A stretch of DNA of 64,000 nucleotides from Primorskyibacter sedentarius. GTDB lineage: Bacteria; Pseudomonadota; Alphaproteobacteria; Rhodobacterales; Rhodobacteraceae. This document shows positions 21,939-37,207 of the stretch, one piece after another. The translations under genes were made by a program, and so were the position numbers. Numbering within the stretch: position 1 is the first letter of the stretch; the number at the start of each line of letters is the position of its first letter. A model generated the notes under the pieces. It saw nothing but the letters and a program-made list of their open reading frames with translations. It searched no databases and had not been told where the DNA came from. Location of the stretch: contig NZ_SLZU01000002.1 of the NCBI RefSeq assembly GCF_004342065.1, forward strand, positions 310,001-374,000. The letters are read 5' to 3'.

Positions 21939-22973
21939 ATGTCCTTATTCCACTATTTCCGTTGGGCCTTTGCCGTAACCGTCCTTGGCCTGTTGCTGAC
22001 GCTCTGGCTGGGCTGGGTCTATTCCGGCACGCTTGGCGGCGCGCTGAGTTTCTTCATGATCGGCCTGGTGCTGGCAATCCTGGAGATTTCGCTGTCCTTC
22101 GACAATGCGATCGTGAACGCCAACAAGTTGCAGACCATGACACCGGTCTGGCGGCAAAGGTTCCTGACCTGGGGCATCCTGATCGCCGTATTCGGGATGC
22201 GCATCATCTTTCCCCTGCTGATCGTGGTGATCGCCGCAGGCATCGGCCCGATAGAGGCCGTGCGCCTGGCAGCAAGGGAGCCTGCCGAATACGCCCGCAT
22301 CATCGGGGATGCCCATCTGTCCATCGCAGCATTCGGTGGCGCCTTTCTGATGATGGTGGCGCTCAGCTATTTCGTTGACGAAGGCAAGGATGTCGACTGG
22401 ATCGCTGCGCTGGAGCGCAACATGCGCCGCTTCGGTTCGATCCGCGGGATGGAGATCGCCTTTGTCCTCACGGTCATGCTTTGCTTTGCTGTTGCCTTGC
22501 CAGAGCTGGAAGCCGGGCAATTCATGTTCGCGGCCGCCGCGGGGCTGCTGACCTTTCTTGTCGTGGACATGCTGGGGCATGTGCTGGACAAATCGGACGC
22601 GGCCGACACGGTTGCCAAGGGCGGAATCGGCGCGTTTCTTTACCTTGAAGTGCTGGACGCATCGTTCAGTTTCGACGGGGTGATCGGCGCCTTTGCCCTG
22701 ACGCAGAACCTGTTCCTGATCGCCATCGGTCTGGGCATCGGCGCGATGTATGTCCGCTCGATGACCATCATGCTGGTAGAGCGGCAGACCCTGGCAGAGT
22801 TCCGCTATCTCGAACATGGCGCGTTCTGGTCGATCCTTGTGCTGTCGGTCATCATGTTCCTGCAGACCATCTGGCATATTCCAGAGCTGATCACAGGGTC
22901 GCTGGGCGCCGGTTTCATCCTGATGGCCTTCATCTCCTCGGTTCTGTATCGCCGGGCAGAGCGCGATGCCTGA
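21939..22973 (+). CDS. TerC-superfamily membrane protein (DUF475 type)
   Basis: A 344-aa polytopic membrane protein of the TerC/DUF475 group, with about eight transmembrane helices. The paired acidic motifs EISLSFDNAIVNA (about residue 52) and ASFSFDGVIGAF (about residue 240) are family hallmarks and probably bind a metal. Relatives are linked to tellurium resistance or to metal (Mn) export. It is embedded in the sugar-acid operon, 18 nt after the dehydrogenase and overlapping the SDR by 8 nt, so it is cotranscribed with catabolic genes. Why is unclear; metal supply for the enzymes or acid efflux are guesses. Confidence 0.85.
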   Translation: MSLFHYFRWAFAVTVLGLLLTLWLGWVYSGTLGGALSFFMIGLVLAILEISLSFDNAIVNANKLQTMTPVWRQRFLTWGILIAVFGMRIIFPLLIVVIAAGIGPIEAVRLAAREPAEYARIIGDAHLSIAAFGGAFLMMVALSYFVDEGKDVDWIAALERNMRRFGSIRGMEIAFVLTVMLCFAVALPELEAGQFMFAAAAGLLTFLVVDMLGHVLDKSDAADTVAKGGIGAFLYLEVLDASFSFDGVIGAFALTQNLFLIAIGLGIGAMYVRSMTIMLVERQTLAEFRYLEHGAFWSILVLSVIMFLQTIWHIPELITGSLGAGFILMAFISSVLYRRAERDA

Positions 22974-23664
22974 AGAGCGAAGCGAAGCGGCCGGTCGCGC
23001 GTTGGTGACCGGTTGCAGTTCCGGGATCGGGCTGGCCGTTGTGACTGCGCTGCTGGGGCAGGGTTGGCATGTCACGGGCATCAGTCGCAGGGAGCCTCCC
23101 ATAAGGGCACCCGGTTATCGCCATATCCCGGCGGACCTTTCCGACAGCGCGGCCGCCGACAGCGCGTTCGAGGCGGCGGGGCCTGTTGATGCGGCTGTCC
23201 ATGCGGCGGGCGTGCTTCGTGTCGGCGACCATCAGGGGATGGACATGCAGGACGGCGCGTTGATGTGGCGCCTGCATGTCGATGTGGCCGCGCGCATGAT
23301 CCAGACGCTCGCGCCGCGCATGGCTGATGGCGGCCGGTTTGTCCTGATCGGCAGCCGAATTGCCAAGGGAGCACCGGGGCGGAGCCTTTATGCCGCGTCC
23401 AAGGCGGCGCTGAACGGTCTGGCCCGGTCCTGCGCGGCAGAGCTGGCGCCGCGCGGCATCACGGTCAACATCGTGGCCCCCGGCGCAACCGACACGCCGA
23501 TGTTGCGGGATCCGGCGCGCGCAGATGTCGCGCCAAAGCTGCCTCCTCTTGGTCGCTTCGTTCAGCCCGGGGAAGTGGCCGCGATGGTCGCCTACCTTCT
23601 GTCACCACCGGCGGCCAGCATCACCGGACAAGAGATCGTTATTTGCGGGGGCGCGTCCTTGTGA
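22966..23664 (+). CDS. Short-chain dehydrogenase/reductase (SDR)
   Basis: A 232-aa classical SDR. The nucleotide-binding motif is TGCSSGIG near residue 15, HAAGVL stands in for NNAG, and the catalytic Ser and Tyr-x3-Lys are in LIGSRIAKG and [10 protein letters not shown]. The C-terminal [14 protein letters not shown] is usual for the family. It oxidises or reduces a sugar, hydroxy acid or lactone; the substrate is not visible. Its position in the operon just before KdgD suggests it acts early in sugar-acid breakdown. The ATG overlaps the TerC gene end. Confidence 0.88.
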   Translation: MPEERSEAAGRALVTGCSSGIGLAVVTALLGQGWHVTGISRREPPIRAPGYRHIPADLSDSAAADSAFEAAGPVDAAVHAAGVLRVGDHQGMDMQDGALMWRLHVDVAARMIQTLAPRMADGGRFVLIGSRIAKGAPGRSLYAASKAALNGLARSCAAELAPRGITVNIVAPGATDTPMLRDPARADVAPKLPPLGRFVQPGEVAAMVAYLLSPPAASITGQEIVICGGASL

Positions 23665-23704
23665 CGGGTCCCGGCAAGGCACATTACAACTGAAAGGGCC
23701 TACC

Positions 23705-24610
23705 ATGATCGACAATGACGACCTGAAGGAACGCATCCGAAATGGCTTGCTGTCTTTCCCCGTAACCCCCTTCGATGCCGATGGGGATTTCGCGCCGAAA
23801 CCCTTTGCCGCCCATCTGGAGTGGCTGTCGAGCTACCCGGTCGCCGGGCTGATCGTTGCAGGCGGCACGGGCGAGATGTTTTCCCTGACCCCGGCCGAGA
23901 TTGTCGAAGTGGTCAAGACGGCAAAGGCTGCGCAGCCGAACGAGCCCATTATCGCGGGCTGCGGCTATGGCACGCGTTTGGCCTGCGAGTTGGCGCAAGG
24001 CATCGAGGCTGCTGGCGGCGACGGTATCCTGCTGTTGCCGCATTACCTGACCGAGGCGCCGCAGGAGGGCGTCGAGGCGCGTATCCGCGCGGTCTGCAAC
24101 GCCACCAAGATGGCGGTAATCGTCTATAATCGGGGCCAGTCGCGCGTCTCGGCCGAAACGCTGGAACGGCTTGCAGAGGAATGCCCGAACCTGATTGGTT
24201 TCAAGGACGGCACCGGCGATATCGACACCGTGCGGCGGGTCACGCTGAAACTTGGCGACAGGCTGTCCTATATCGGTGGGATGCCGACGCATGAGCTGTT
24301 TGCGCAGGCCTATCGCGGGGCGGGGATGCCCACCTATTCCTCTGCCGTGTTCAACTTTGTCCCGGAAACGGCGCTGACCTTCCACCGGGCCTTCACGGCA
24401 GGCGATGACGCGACCTGCGAGAAGCTGCTGGCCGATTTCTATTACCCGTTTGCGAAGATCCGCGACCGACAGACCGGCTATGCCGTTTCTGCGATCAAGG
24501 CGGGCGTCATTCTGCGCGGGTTCGAGGCCGGATCGGTGCGCAGCCCGCTGACCGACCTGACCGGCGAGGAGTTGGAAATGATGAAGGCCCTGATCGATGG
24601 GCGCGCCTGA
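23705..24610 (+). CDS. kdgD: Probable 5-dehydro-4-deoxyglucarate dehydratase
   Basis: A 301-aa DapA-superfamily enzyme of the KdgD type, which dehydrates and decarboxylates 5-dehydro-4-deoxy-D-glucarate to 2-oxoglutarate semialdehyde in glucarate and galacturonate breakdown. The start [15 protein letters not shown], the [13 protein letters not shown] motif, the Tyr of IVYNRGQSR and the Schiff-base Lys of [10 protein letters not shown] match this subgroup. The frame is open 60 codons upstream, but the ATG at 23705 after AAAGGG gives the family start. No 2-oxoglutarate semialdehyde dehydrogenase is adjacent; the GabD-like enzyme at 57260 is distant. Confidence 0.85.
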   Translation: MIDNDDLKERIRNGLLSFPVTPFDADGDFAPKPFAAHLEWLSSYPVAGLIVAGGTGEMFSLTPAEIVEVVKTAKAAQPNEPIIAGCGYGTRLACELAQGIEAAGGDGILLLPHYLTEAPQEGVEARIRAVCNATKMAVIVYNRGQSRVSAETLERLAEECPNLIGFKDGTGDIDTVRRVTLKLGDRLSYIGGMPTHELFAQAYRGAGMPTYSSAVFNFVPETALTFHRAFTAGDDATCEKLLADFYYPFAKIRDRQTGYAVSAIKAGVILRGFEAGSVRSPLTDLTGEELEMMKALIDGRA

Positions 24611-24612
24611 GC

Positions 24613-25512
24613 ATGGCCCATGATCTGACCAAGGCGCTTTCCGGCATTTCCGGCATTCTCGTCACCCCGATGCAGGAAGACGGAAGTATCGATCCGGACC
24701 GCCAGAAGCCGGTTGTGGACAAGGCGATTGCCGCAGGTGTCCATGTCCTGACGGCCAACGGCAACACCGGCGAATTCTACAGCCTGTCGGTCGAGGAAGC
24801 CGAAGAGATGTGTCGCGCCGCCGCGCGACATGTAGGGGGCCGGGTACCGCTGGTCGCCGGGGTGGGACGGTCTGTTGTGGATGCTTGTCGGCTGGCGCGT
24901 AGTGCGCAGGACGCGGGCGCCGATGCGTTGATGATCCACCAGCCGCCCGATCCCTTTGCCGCCCCGCGCGGGCTTGTGGGATATGTCCGCGCCGTGACAG
25001 AGGCATCGGACCTGCCAATCGTGCTCTACCTGCGCAATGACGCCATCGGGACACAGGCGATAGCCGATCTCTGCGCTGTGCCGGGGGTTGTCGGGGTCAA
25101 ATGGGCCACGCCCAACCCGATGAAATTGGCGGAAGCAATGGCGGCAAGCGATCCCGGAATTGTCTGGGTCGGTGGTCTGGCCGAGGTTTGGGCGCCACCC
25201 TTTTACGCCGTCGGCGCGCGGGGCTTCACCTCTGGGCTGATCAATGTCTGGCCAGAGCGTTCGGTGGCGATCCATGCGGCCCTCGACGCGGGCGACTACC
25301 CAAAGGCCCAGACACTGATCGCCGAGATGAAACCCTTCGAGGATGTCCGGGCGCAAGAGCTGAACGGAACGAATGTCACAGGTGTCAAGGCGGCGCTCCG
25401 CGCGATTGGACATGATTGCGGACCAACGCGGCCGCCCTCTGCCTGGCCTCTGACCGCCGCGCAGCAGGATATGCTGGAAAGCTTCATCACCCGGCACGGC
25501 ATCACGTTCTGA
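24613..25512 (+). CDS. DapA-superfamily lyase or dehydratase (third of the locus)
   Basis: A 299-aa enzyme of the dihydrodipicolinate synthase superfamily, starting 2 nt after the kdgD stop. It carries GNTGEFYSLS in place of the usual GTTGE or GGTGE, the Tyr of VLYLRNDAIG and the Schiff-base Lys of VGVKWATPNP. The loop motif differs from both other family members here, so a third substrate is likely rather than duplication. It is the last gene of the rightward operon that begins with the ABC importer, and is followed by a hairpin. Confidence 0.83.
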   Translation: MAHDLTKALSGISGILVTPMQEDGSIDPDRQKPVVDKAIAAGVHVLTANGNTGEFYSLSVEEAEEMCRAAARHVGGRVPLVAGVGRSVVDACRLARSAQDAGADALMIHQPPDPFAAPRGLVGYVRAVTEASDLPIVLYLRNDAIGTQAIADLCAVPGVVGVKWATPNPMKLAEAMAASDPGIVWVGGLAEVWAPPFYAVGARGFTSGLINVWPERSVAIHAALDAGDYPKAQTLIAEMKPFEDVRAQELNGTNVTGVKAALRAIGHDCGPTRPPSAWPLTAAQQDMLESFITRHGITF

Positions 25513-25525
25513 CATGCCATGACGT

Positions 25526-25555
25526 GCAAGCCGCGATGGGTGCAGAGCGGCTTGC
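25526..25555 (+). terminator. Hairpin after the sugar-acid operon
   Basis: GCAAGCCGC (25526-25534) and GCGGCTTGC (25547-25555) form a perfect 9-bp stem with a 12-nt loop, 13 nt after the last stop codon of the operon. No T-run follows (TCCCC), so termination may be weak or factor-assisted. Confidence 0.55.
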
Positions 25556-25906
25556 TCCCCGGGGTTCGTGCCGTGTTCGCCAACCGACGGCGCGTGCGTT
25601 CCATTGCTACCCCCGCAACGGAACAGGGCAGAATGGCATTTCCATTCCGGATGCGAGAACCACCTCTGTCGTGGCTGAAGCATTGAGTTGCGCGCGTTTG
25701 ACTTCGCGGCGCTTCCTGCGGAAACGAGCACTGGTATGTGGCAGTGACAGGTCAATTTATCGTGGCTCTGCGTGCCGGGCCTGCAGGCCTGCGCATCTGA
25801 CTGGTCCGTGACATTACGGTATCAAAGCGGTATGAAGCGCGTAACAGGGTTACGTTAGCGCAAACATGTCGCTATGTCAGGGGCAAGCGAAAAGGATCTT
25901 TCCGGT
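25556..25906 (+). promoter_or_regulatory. Leader of the glycogen operon with a candidate operator
   Basis: This stretch of about 350 bases carries no convincing gene; short frames in it lack codon character and ribosome-binding sites. Near its end CGTAAC-agg-GTTACG (25840-25845 with 25849-25854) is a perfect inverted repeat flanked by GCG and CGC, 53 bases before the chosen glgP start, a good place for a repressor. A 12-base self-complementary GGCCTGCAGGCC also occurs near 25780. The glgP promoter should lie here but no clear -35/-10 pair stands out. Confidence 0.4.
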
Positions 25907-28318
25907 ATGAACATGACCACAAACATGCGGCCCGTGTCGAGCGCGGCATTGAAACAGGCTGTCGAGCAGCATCTGACCTACACGCTGGGCAAGGACGCCG
26001 GACATGCTTCTGTCTATGATTGGCGCATGGCGCTTTCCTTCGCCATTCGTGACTGCATCGTGGAGCCGTGGTTCCGCGCCACCAGAAGCACCTATGAAGG
26101 CCAGCGCAAGCGGGTCTACTACCTGTCGATGGAATTCCTGATCGGGCGGACGCTTGAGGATGCGATGATCAATCTGGGGCTGCTGGAGGCGGCTCGGGAT
26201 GTTGCAAACGAGGTGGGCTTTGATCTGCGCGAGATTATCGAAGACGAGCCTGACGCCGCGCTTGGGAATGGCGGGTTGGGGCGGCTGGCCGCGTGTTTCC
26301 TTGAATCCATGTCGACAATCGGATGTCCCGCATTTGGCTATGGCATCCGCTATGAACATGGACTGTTCCGTCAACGCTTTGAAGGCGGGCAGCAGGTGGA
26401 AACACCCGAAGACTGGCTGACCCTGCCGCATCCGTGGGAATTCGCCCGCCCTGAATCCGCCTACGAGATCGGTTTCAAGGGCGAGGCCGTCGATGGCGGC
26501 TGGCGCCCAGCCGAAAGCGTTGTGGCGTCGGCCTATGACATGCCGGTCATCGGATGGCAGGGCCGCTGGGCCAACACGCTGCGCCTGTGGGGTGCCAAGC
26601 CCACGACCCTGTTCGATCTGGAGCGGTTCAACTCTGGTGACTATGCCGCGGCCGCAGAGCCTGAGGCGCTGGCCCGCACACTAAGCCGTGTCCTTTATCC
26701 CGACGACACGACCTATCAGGGCAAGGAGCTGCGCCTGAAGCAGGAATTCTTCCTGACCTCGGCGGCGCTGCAGGACATTCTGCGCCGTTTCCGGACGGAA
26801 TACGACGACCTGGCGAAGCTGCCCACAAAGGTGGCGATCCAGATGAACGACACCCATCCGGCGATTGCGGGGCCGGAACTGATCCGCCTTCTGACGGATG
26901 TGCACGGTATGGAATGGTCGCAAGCCCAAGAAATTGCCCGCGCGACGCTGGGATACACGAACCATACCCTGCTGCCCGAGGCGCTGGAGCGCTGGTCGAC
27001 CTGGCTTATGGGCAATGTCCTGCCACGCCACATGCAGATCATTGAGCGCATCGACGACGACCACCGCCGCGCCACCAAGCGCCCTGCCCATGTCGGCATC
27101 GTGCGCAACAATGAAGTGCAGATGGGTGAGCTGGCCTTCATCATGTCCCACAAGGTCAATGGCGTCTCGGCGCTGCACAGCGATCTTGTGAAGAAGACCG
27201 TCTTTCACGACCTGAACGAAATTCATCCCGGGCGGATCATCAACCAGACCAATGGCGTCACGCCGCGTCGCTGGCTGAAACTTGCAAACCCGCCGCTGGC
27301 AACGCTTATCTCGGACAAGATAGGCGAGGGTTGGATCGGCGATCTGGAGCAGATCAAGACGCTGGAACCCTTTGCGAAGGACGCAGATTTCCGGCGGGAT
27401 TTCCGCGCGGCCAAGCGCACTAACAAGGTGGCGCTTTCAAACTGGGTCGGCGAAACAATGGGCGTCAAGATTGATCCCGATGCCATGTTCGACGTCCAGA
27501 TCAAGCGTATCCACGAATACAAGCGCCAGCATCTGAACATCTTCGAGACGATCGCCCTGTGGCACAATATGCGCGAGAACCCGAATGCGGGCTGGGCGCC
27601 GCGCGTCAAGATATTCGGCGGCAAATCGGCGCCGGGCTATGCTGTCGCGAAAGAGATCATCCACCTGATCAACGATGTAGCCTCCGTGATCAACAGTGAT
27701 CCCGTCACCAAGGATCTGCTGAAGGTCGTCTATCCGCCCAACTACAATGTCTCCATGGCCGAACGGGTGATCCCTGCGACGGATCTGTCAGAGCAGATAT
27801 CCACGGCCGGCAAAGAGGCCTCTGGCACGGGCAACATGAAATTCACCATGAACGGCGCCCTGACGATTGGCACGCTGGACGGTGCCAATGTCGAGATCCG
27901 CGAGCAGGTCGGGCCCGAGAATTTCTTCCTTTTCGGCCTGACGGCTGACGAGGTCGTAAAGCACCGCCGCAACGTGCGCCATGCCCGCGACGCGATCGAG
28001 GCGAGCCAGAACATGCAGAGCGTGCTTCAGATGATCGTCGAAGGCCGCTTCAGCCCCTCTGATCCCGACCGGTATCACGGGCTGGTGGACCGGGCATGGA
28101 ACCATGACCATTACCTCGTCGCGGCAGATTTCGACAGCTACTATGACGCCCAGCGAAAGGTCGATGCGCTCTACCTTGATCCCGACGCATGGGAAGAGCA
28201 GGCGGTGCTAAATACCGCAAGGTCAGGATTTTTCTCATCTGATCGCACAATCCGTGGTTACATGGCGGATATATGGGAAACAGAATCAGCGCTCGTTGGG
28301 GAGGAAAGCTTGACATGA
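25907..28318 (+). CDS. glgP: Glycogen/starch phosphorylase
   Basis: Releases glucose-1-phosphate from glycogen, GT35 family, using pyridoxal phosphate. The PLP-lysine region EASGTGNMKFTMNGALTIG lies in the C-terminal half, and EDEPDAALGNGGLGRLAACF near residue 120 is another hallmark. I take the ATG at 25907 (803 aa), 10 nt after AAAGGA. An in-frame ATG at 25874 has no ribosome-binding site and would add 11 residues. It is the first gene of a tightly packed glycogen operon and overlaps glgB by 4 nt. Confidence 0.96.
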   Translation: MNMTTNMRPVSSAALKQAVEQHLTYTLGKDAGHASVYDWRMALSFAIRDCIVEPWFRATRSTYEGQRKRVYYLSMEFLIGRTLEDAMINLGLLEAARDVANEVGFDLREIIEDEPDAALGNGGLGRLAACFLESMSTIGCPAFGYGIRYEHGLFRQRFEGGQQVETPEDWLTLPHPWEFARPESAYEIGFKGEAVDGGWRPAESVVASAYDMPVIGWQGRWANTLRLWGAKPTTLFDLERFNSGDYAAAAEPEALARTLSRVLYPDDTTYQGKELRLKQEFFLTSAALQDILRRFRTEYDDLAKLPTKVAIQMNDTHPAIAGPELIRLLTDVHGMEWSQAQEIARATLGYTNHTLLPEALERWSTWLMGNVLPRHMQIIERIDDDHRRATKRPAHVGIVRNNEVQMGELAFIMSHKVNGVSALHSDLVKKTVFHDLNEIHPGRIINQTNGVTPRRWLKLANPPLATLISDKIGEGWIGDLEQIKTLEPFAKDADFRRDFRAAKRTNKVALSNWVGETMGVKIDPDAMFDVQIKRIHEYKRQHLNIFETIALWHNMRENPNAGWAPRVKIFGGKSAPGYAVAKEIIHLINDVASVINSDPVTKDLLKVVYPPNYNVSMAERVIPATDLSEQISTAGKEASGTGNMKFTMNGALTIGTLDGANVEIREQVGPENFFLFGLTADEVVKHRRNVRHARDAIEASQNMQSVLQMIVEGRFSPSDPDRYHGLVDRAWNHDHYLVAADFDSYYDAQRKVDALYLDPDAWEEQAVLNTARSGFFSSDRTIRGYMADIWETESALVGEESLT

Positions 28319-30501
28319 CCATTGCCCTGGACCCGGACTCGGCCAAGTCAATTGCAGAGGGGCGCCACGGCGACCCGTTTTCAATTCTTGGCCTGCATGA
28401 CCGGGGCGGCACGTCCACAGTCACAGCCTTTGTCCCCGGGGCGGATGTGGTCGAGGTCCTGACAGGCAAGGCAACGGCAACCGCCCTTGCGCCTGTCGAG
28501 GGGGCGGATGGTCTCTTTTCCGGCCCGCTGAAGCGCAAGCCCGCCAGCTACCGCCTGCGGGCGCGAAACGCGGATGCAGAATGGGAGTTCGACGATCCCT
28601 ACCGCTTTGGTCCGGTGATCGGTGAACAGGACGAATATTTTCTGGGCGAAGGCACGCATCAGCGCATCTGGCAGGTGCTTGGTGCCCATGTGATGACACA
28701 TGAAAAGGTTGCCGGCACGCATTTCGCGGTATGGGCGCCGAACGCGCAGCGCGTTTCGGTCATTGGCAACTTCAACGTCTGGGACGGGCGCCGCAACCCG
28801 ATGCGCCGCCGGGGTGCCACCGGCGTGTGGGAGCTGTTTATTCCCGGCCTCGGCGATGGTGACGTCTACAAGTACGAGATCATGGCCGCCGATGGCACGG
28901 TTCTGCCCGCCAAGGCCGATCCTGTTGGCTTTGGGTCCGAACATCCGCCGGCAACCGGCTCCGTTGTGCGGGATATCCGCGGCGCCAAATGGGCCGACAA
29001 GGCCTGGATGAAAAAACGCGCCAAGCTGCAGAACGTGGACGCCCCGATATCGATCTACGAGGTGCATCCGGGCAGTTGGAAACGCGTGGCCGAAGACGGG
29101 GGGCGTTCGCTGTCCTATATCGAGATGGCGACAGATCTGGTGGATTACGCGGCCGACATGGGGTTCACCCATATCGAGCTGATGCCGATTAGCGAACATC
29201 CGTTCGATGGATCATGGGGCTATCAGCCCGTGGGCATGTTCGCCCCCACGATCCGCTACGGGACACCGGATGAATTCCGGCAATTTGTTCAGGCTGCCCA
29301 TAAAAAGGGTCTGAGCATCCTTCTGGATTGGGTGCCGGGGCATTTTCCGACGGATGTTCACGGCCTTGGCCAGTTCGACGGAACGGCGCTGTACGAGCAC
29401 GCAGATCCGCGCGAGGGGTTCCATCAGGACTGGAACACGCTGATCTATAATTACGGCCGGACAGAAGTGGCCAACTACCTGATTTCCAACGCGCTTTACT
29501 GGCTGGAAGAATACCATGTCGATGGGCTTCGCGTCGATGCGGTGGCCTCTATGCTGTACCGTGATTATTCGCGCAAAGACGGAGAGTGGGTGCCCAACAA
29601 GGATGGCGGGCGCGAGAATTACGAAGCGATCTCTTTGATGCAGCGCGCCAACACGATTACGTATGGCGAAGTGCCGGGCATCATGACGGCGGCGGAGGAG
29701 AGCACTGCCTTTCCGGGCGTGTCCCGCCCTGTGGATGCCGGCGGCTTGGGTTTCGGGTTCAAATGGAACATGGGCTGGATGAACGACAGCCTGCGCTATT
29801 TCGAACACGATCCGATCCACCGCAAGCACCACCACAACGAGATCACATTCTCGCTGCATTACGCGTTTTCGGAAAACTACATCCTGCCGATCAGCCATGA
29901 CGAGGTCGTGCATGGCAAGGGCAGCATGATTACCAAGATGCCGGGCCAAGGTGACGAGAAATTTGCGCATCTGCGCAGCTTTTACAGCTACATGTGGGCG
30001 CATCCGGGCAAGAAGCTGCTCTTCATGGGCTGTGAATTTGCCCAAGGCGGGGAGTGGAACCACAACAGTTCGCTGGAATGGCATCTGCTGGATTATCCCC
30101 AGCACCGCGGGATTCAAAGCCTCGTGCGTGATCTGAACAAGATCTATCGCGAGACGCCTGCATTCTACGTCAATGACACGCGGGCCGAAGGGTTCGAATG
30201 GCTGGAAGGGGGCGATGCCGAAAATTCGGTACTTGCCTTTGTCCGCAAGGGCGGGCCGAAAGACAAACCCGTGGTCGTGGTGTGCAACTTCACACCGGTG
30301 GAAAGGTCCGCGTTCCGCGTGGGCCTGCCGGGGCAGGGCCGTTGGCGGGAAATCTTCAACTCTGACAGCAGCGTCTATGGCGGGGGCGACAAGGGCAATA
30401 TGGGCGGAATTACCGCCGAGGAGAAAGACTGGATGAACCAGCAATACTCTGCCCCGCTTGTCTTGCCGCCGCTGTCCGTGGTGATGTTCCAAGCAGACTG
30501 A
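28315..30501 (+). CDS. glgB: 1,4-alpha-glucan branching enzyme
   Basis: Forms the alpha-1,6 branches of glycogen (GH13). The 728-aa protein has an N-terminal domain (about 1-110), a CBM48 domain (FAVWAPNAQRVSVIGNFNVW) and the catalytic barrel. The nucleophile Asp is in GLRVDAVASMLYRD and the acid/base Glu in MTAAEESTAFPG. MLISHDEV-like PISHDEVVHGKGS is also present. The ATG at 28315 overlaps the glgP stop (ATGA) and follows GGGAGGAAAG, so translation is coupled. Confidence 0.97.
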   Translation: MTIALDPDSAKSIAEGRHGDPFSILGLHDRGGTSTVTAFVPGADVVEVLTGKATATALAPVEGADGLFSGPLKRKPASYRLRARNADAEWEFDDPYRFGPVIGEQDEYFLGEGTHQRIWQVLGAHVMTHEKVAGTHFAVWAPNAQRVSVIGNFNVWDGRRNPMRRRGATGVWELFIPGLGDGDVYKYEIMAADGTVLPAKADPVGFGSEHPPATGSVVRDIRGAKWADKAWMKKRAKLQNVDAPISIYEVHPGSWKRVAEDGGRSLSYIEMATDLVDYAADMGFTHIELMPISEHPFDGSWGYQPVGMFAPTIRYGTPDEFRQFVQAAHKKGLSILLDWVPGHFPTDVHGLGQFDGTALYEHADPREGFHQDWNTLIYNYGRTEVANYLISNALYWLEEYHVDGLRVDAVASMLYRDYSRKDGEWVPNKDGGRENYEAISLMQRANTITYGEVPGIMTAAEESTAFPGVSRPVDAGGLGFGFKWNMGWMNDSLRYFEHDPIHRKHHHNEITFSLHYAFSENYILPISHDEVVHGKGSMITKMPGQGDEKFAHLRSFYSYMWAHPGKKLLFMGCEFAQGGEWNHNSSLEWHLLDYPQHRGIQSLVRDLNKIYRETPAFYVNDTRAEGFEWLEGGDAENSVLAFVRKGGPKDKPVVVVCNFTPVERSAFRVGLPGQGRWREIFNSDSSVYGGGDKGNMGGITAEEKDWMNQQYSAPLVLPPLSVVMFQAD

Positions 30502-30534
30502 AACCAAACGCATTTTAATTTCGGGAGGATACTC

Positions 30535-31806
30535 ATGCAAACACCGCAGTCCGGGCGCCTGTCTACGCAAGCCATGGCCTTTGTGCTGGCGGGGGGGCGC
30601 GGGAGTCGGTTGAAGGAACTGACCGACACACGTGCCAAACCGGCCGTCTATTTTGGCGGGAAGTCTCGTATCATCGACTTTGCACTTTCAAACGCACTGA
30701 ATTCCGGCATTCGCAAGATGGCGATTGCCACGCAGTACAAGGCGCACAGCCTGATCCGCCACATGCAGCGGGGATGGAGCTTTTTTCGCGCCGAACGGAA
30801 TGAATATCTGGATATCCTGCCCGCATCTCAGCGCGTGGCCGAGAACAAGTGGTATCTGGGCACGGCGGACGCTGTGACGCAGAATATCGACATCGTCGAC
30901 AGCTACGGTGTCAAATACGTCATCATCCTGGCGGGCGACCACATCTACAAGATGGATTACGAGGTGATGCTGCGCCAGCATGTAGAGACCGGCGCCGACG
31001 TCACCGTGGGCTGTCTGACCGTCCCCAAGGCCGAGGCGTCTGCCTTTGGCGTGATGGGCATTGACGATGGCAGGCGCATCACCAGCTTTCTGGAAAAACC
31101 CGACAATCCGCCGACGATCCCGGGGGATGACGCGCATTCGCTGGCGTCGATGGGGATTTACGTCTTCAACTGGGATTTCCTGCGCGATCTTCTGATCCGC
31201 GATGCAGAGGATTCTAAATCCAGCCACGACTTCGGCCATGATCTGATCCCCGACATCGTCAAGAACGGCAAGGCGATGGCGCATCTGTTCAGCGAAAGCT
31301 GCATCAAGTCCGGGCTGGAGGAAGAGCCTTACTGGCGCGATGTGGGCACGATTGATGCGTTCTGGTCGGCCAATATCGACCTGACCGATTTCACGCCAAA
31401 GCTGGACATATACGACAACTCCTGGCCGATCTGGACCTATTCCGAGATTACGCCGCCCGCGAAGTTCATCCATGATGAGGCAGACCGGCGCGGCAACGCG
31501 GTGTCCTCGTTGATTTCGGGGGGATGTATCGTTTCGGGTTCGGAAGTGCGCAATTCGCTGTTGTTCACCGGGGTTCGAACGCATTCGTATTCCTCGCTCG
31601 AAAAGGTGGTGGCGCTGCCCTATACGCAGGTCAATCGAAATGCGCGGCTGACTAACGTGGTACTGGATCACGGCGTTGAAATTCCGGCCGGTTTGGTAAT
31701 CGGCGAGGATCCGCAGGAAGATGGGAAGTGGTTCCGCGTTTCCGAAGGGGGCGTCGTGCTGGTGACCAAATCGATGTTGGAAAAGCGGGCGGCCGCACTG
31801 GGCTGA
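30535..31806 (+). CDS. glgC: Glucose-1-phosphate adenylyltransferase
   Basis: Makes ADP-glucose from glucose-1-phosphate and ATP, the committed and allosterically controlled step of glycogen synthesis. The 423-aa protein has the nucleotidyl-transfer motif [30 protein letters not shown], the catalytic-site DHIYKMDYE and FLEKPDNPP. The C-terminal left-handed beta-helix part follows. GGGAGG lies 7 nt before the ATG. The N-terminal Arg-rich region is in line with the fructose-1,6-bisphosphate-type regulated enzymes of related bacteria, an inference. Confidence 0.97.
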   Translation: MQTPQSGRLSTQAMAFVLAGGRGSRLKELTDTRAKPAVYFGGKSRIIDFALSNALNSGIRKMAIATQYKAHSLIRHMQRGWSFFRAERNEYLDILPASQRVAENKWYLGTADAVTQNIDIVDSYGVKYVIILAGDHIYKMDYEVMLRQHVETGADVTVGCLTVPKAEASAFGVMGIDDGRRITSFLEKPDNPPTIPGDDAHSLASMGIYVFNWDFLRDLLIRDAEDSKSSHDFGHDLIPDIVKNGKAMAHLFSESCIKSGLEEEPYWRDVGTIDAFWSANIDLTDFTPKLDIYDNSWPIWTYSEITPPAKFIHDEADRRGNAVSSLISGGCIVSGSEVRNSLLFTGVRTHSYSSLEKVVALPYTQVNRNARLTNVVLDHGVEIPAGLVIGEDPQEDGKWFRVSEGGVVLVTKSMLEKRAAALG

Positions 31807-31827
31807 TCCTTCGCTGAAAGAGGAAGA

Positions 31828-37052
<5,225 letters not shown>

Positions 37053-37065
37053 CGGCCTTAAGCGG

Positions 37066-37085
37066 AGGGCCGTGCTGTCGGCCCT
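37066..37085 (+). terminator. Hairpin after the glycogen operon
   Basis: AGGGCCG (37066-37072) pairs with CGGCCCT (37079-37085) across a 6-nt loop, 14 bases after the pgm stop. It is followed by TCGCG rather than a T-run, so it is a probable but not classical terminator. Confidence 0.55.
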
Positions 37086-37207
37086 TCGCGCCAGTGTTCG
37101 CAGCGGGGTCCGTTTCCGGGCTGAAAATGCCGCCCAATTGATGAGATTGGCCTGCCAGGGTGACGCCATCGCCGCAAGTGTAGACAAGTGTCAGGGGGCG
37201 CGGGTTT

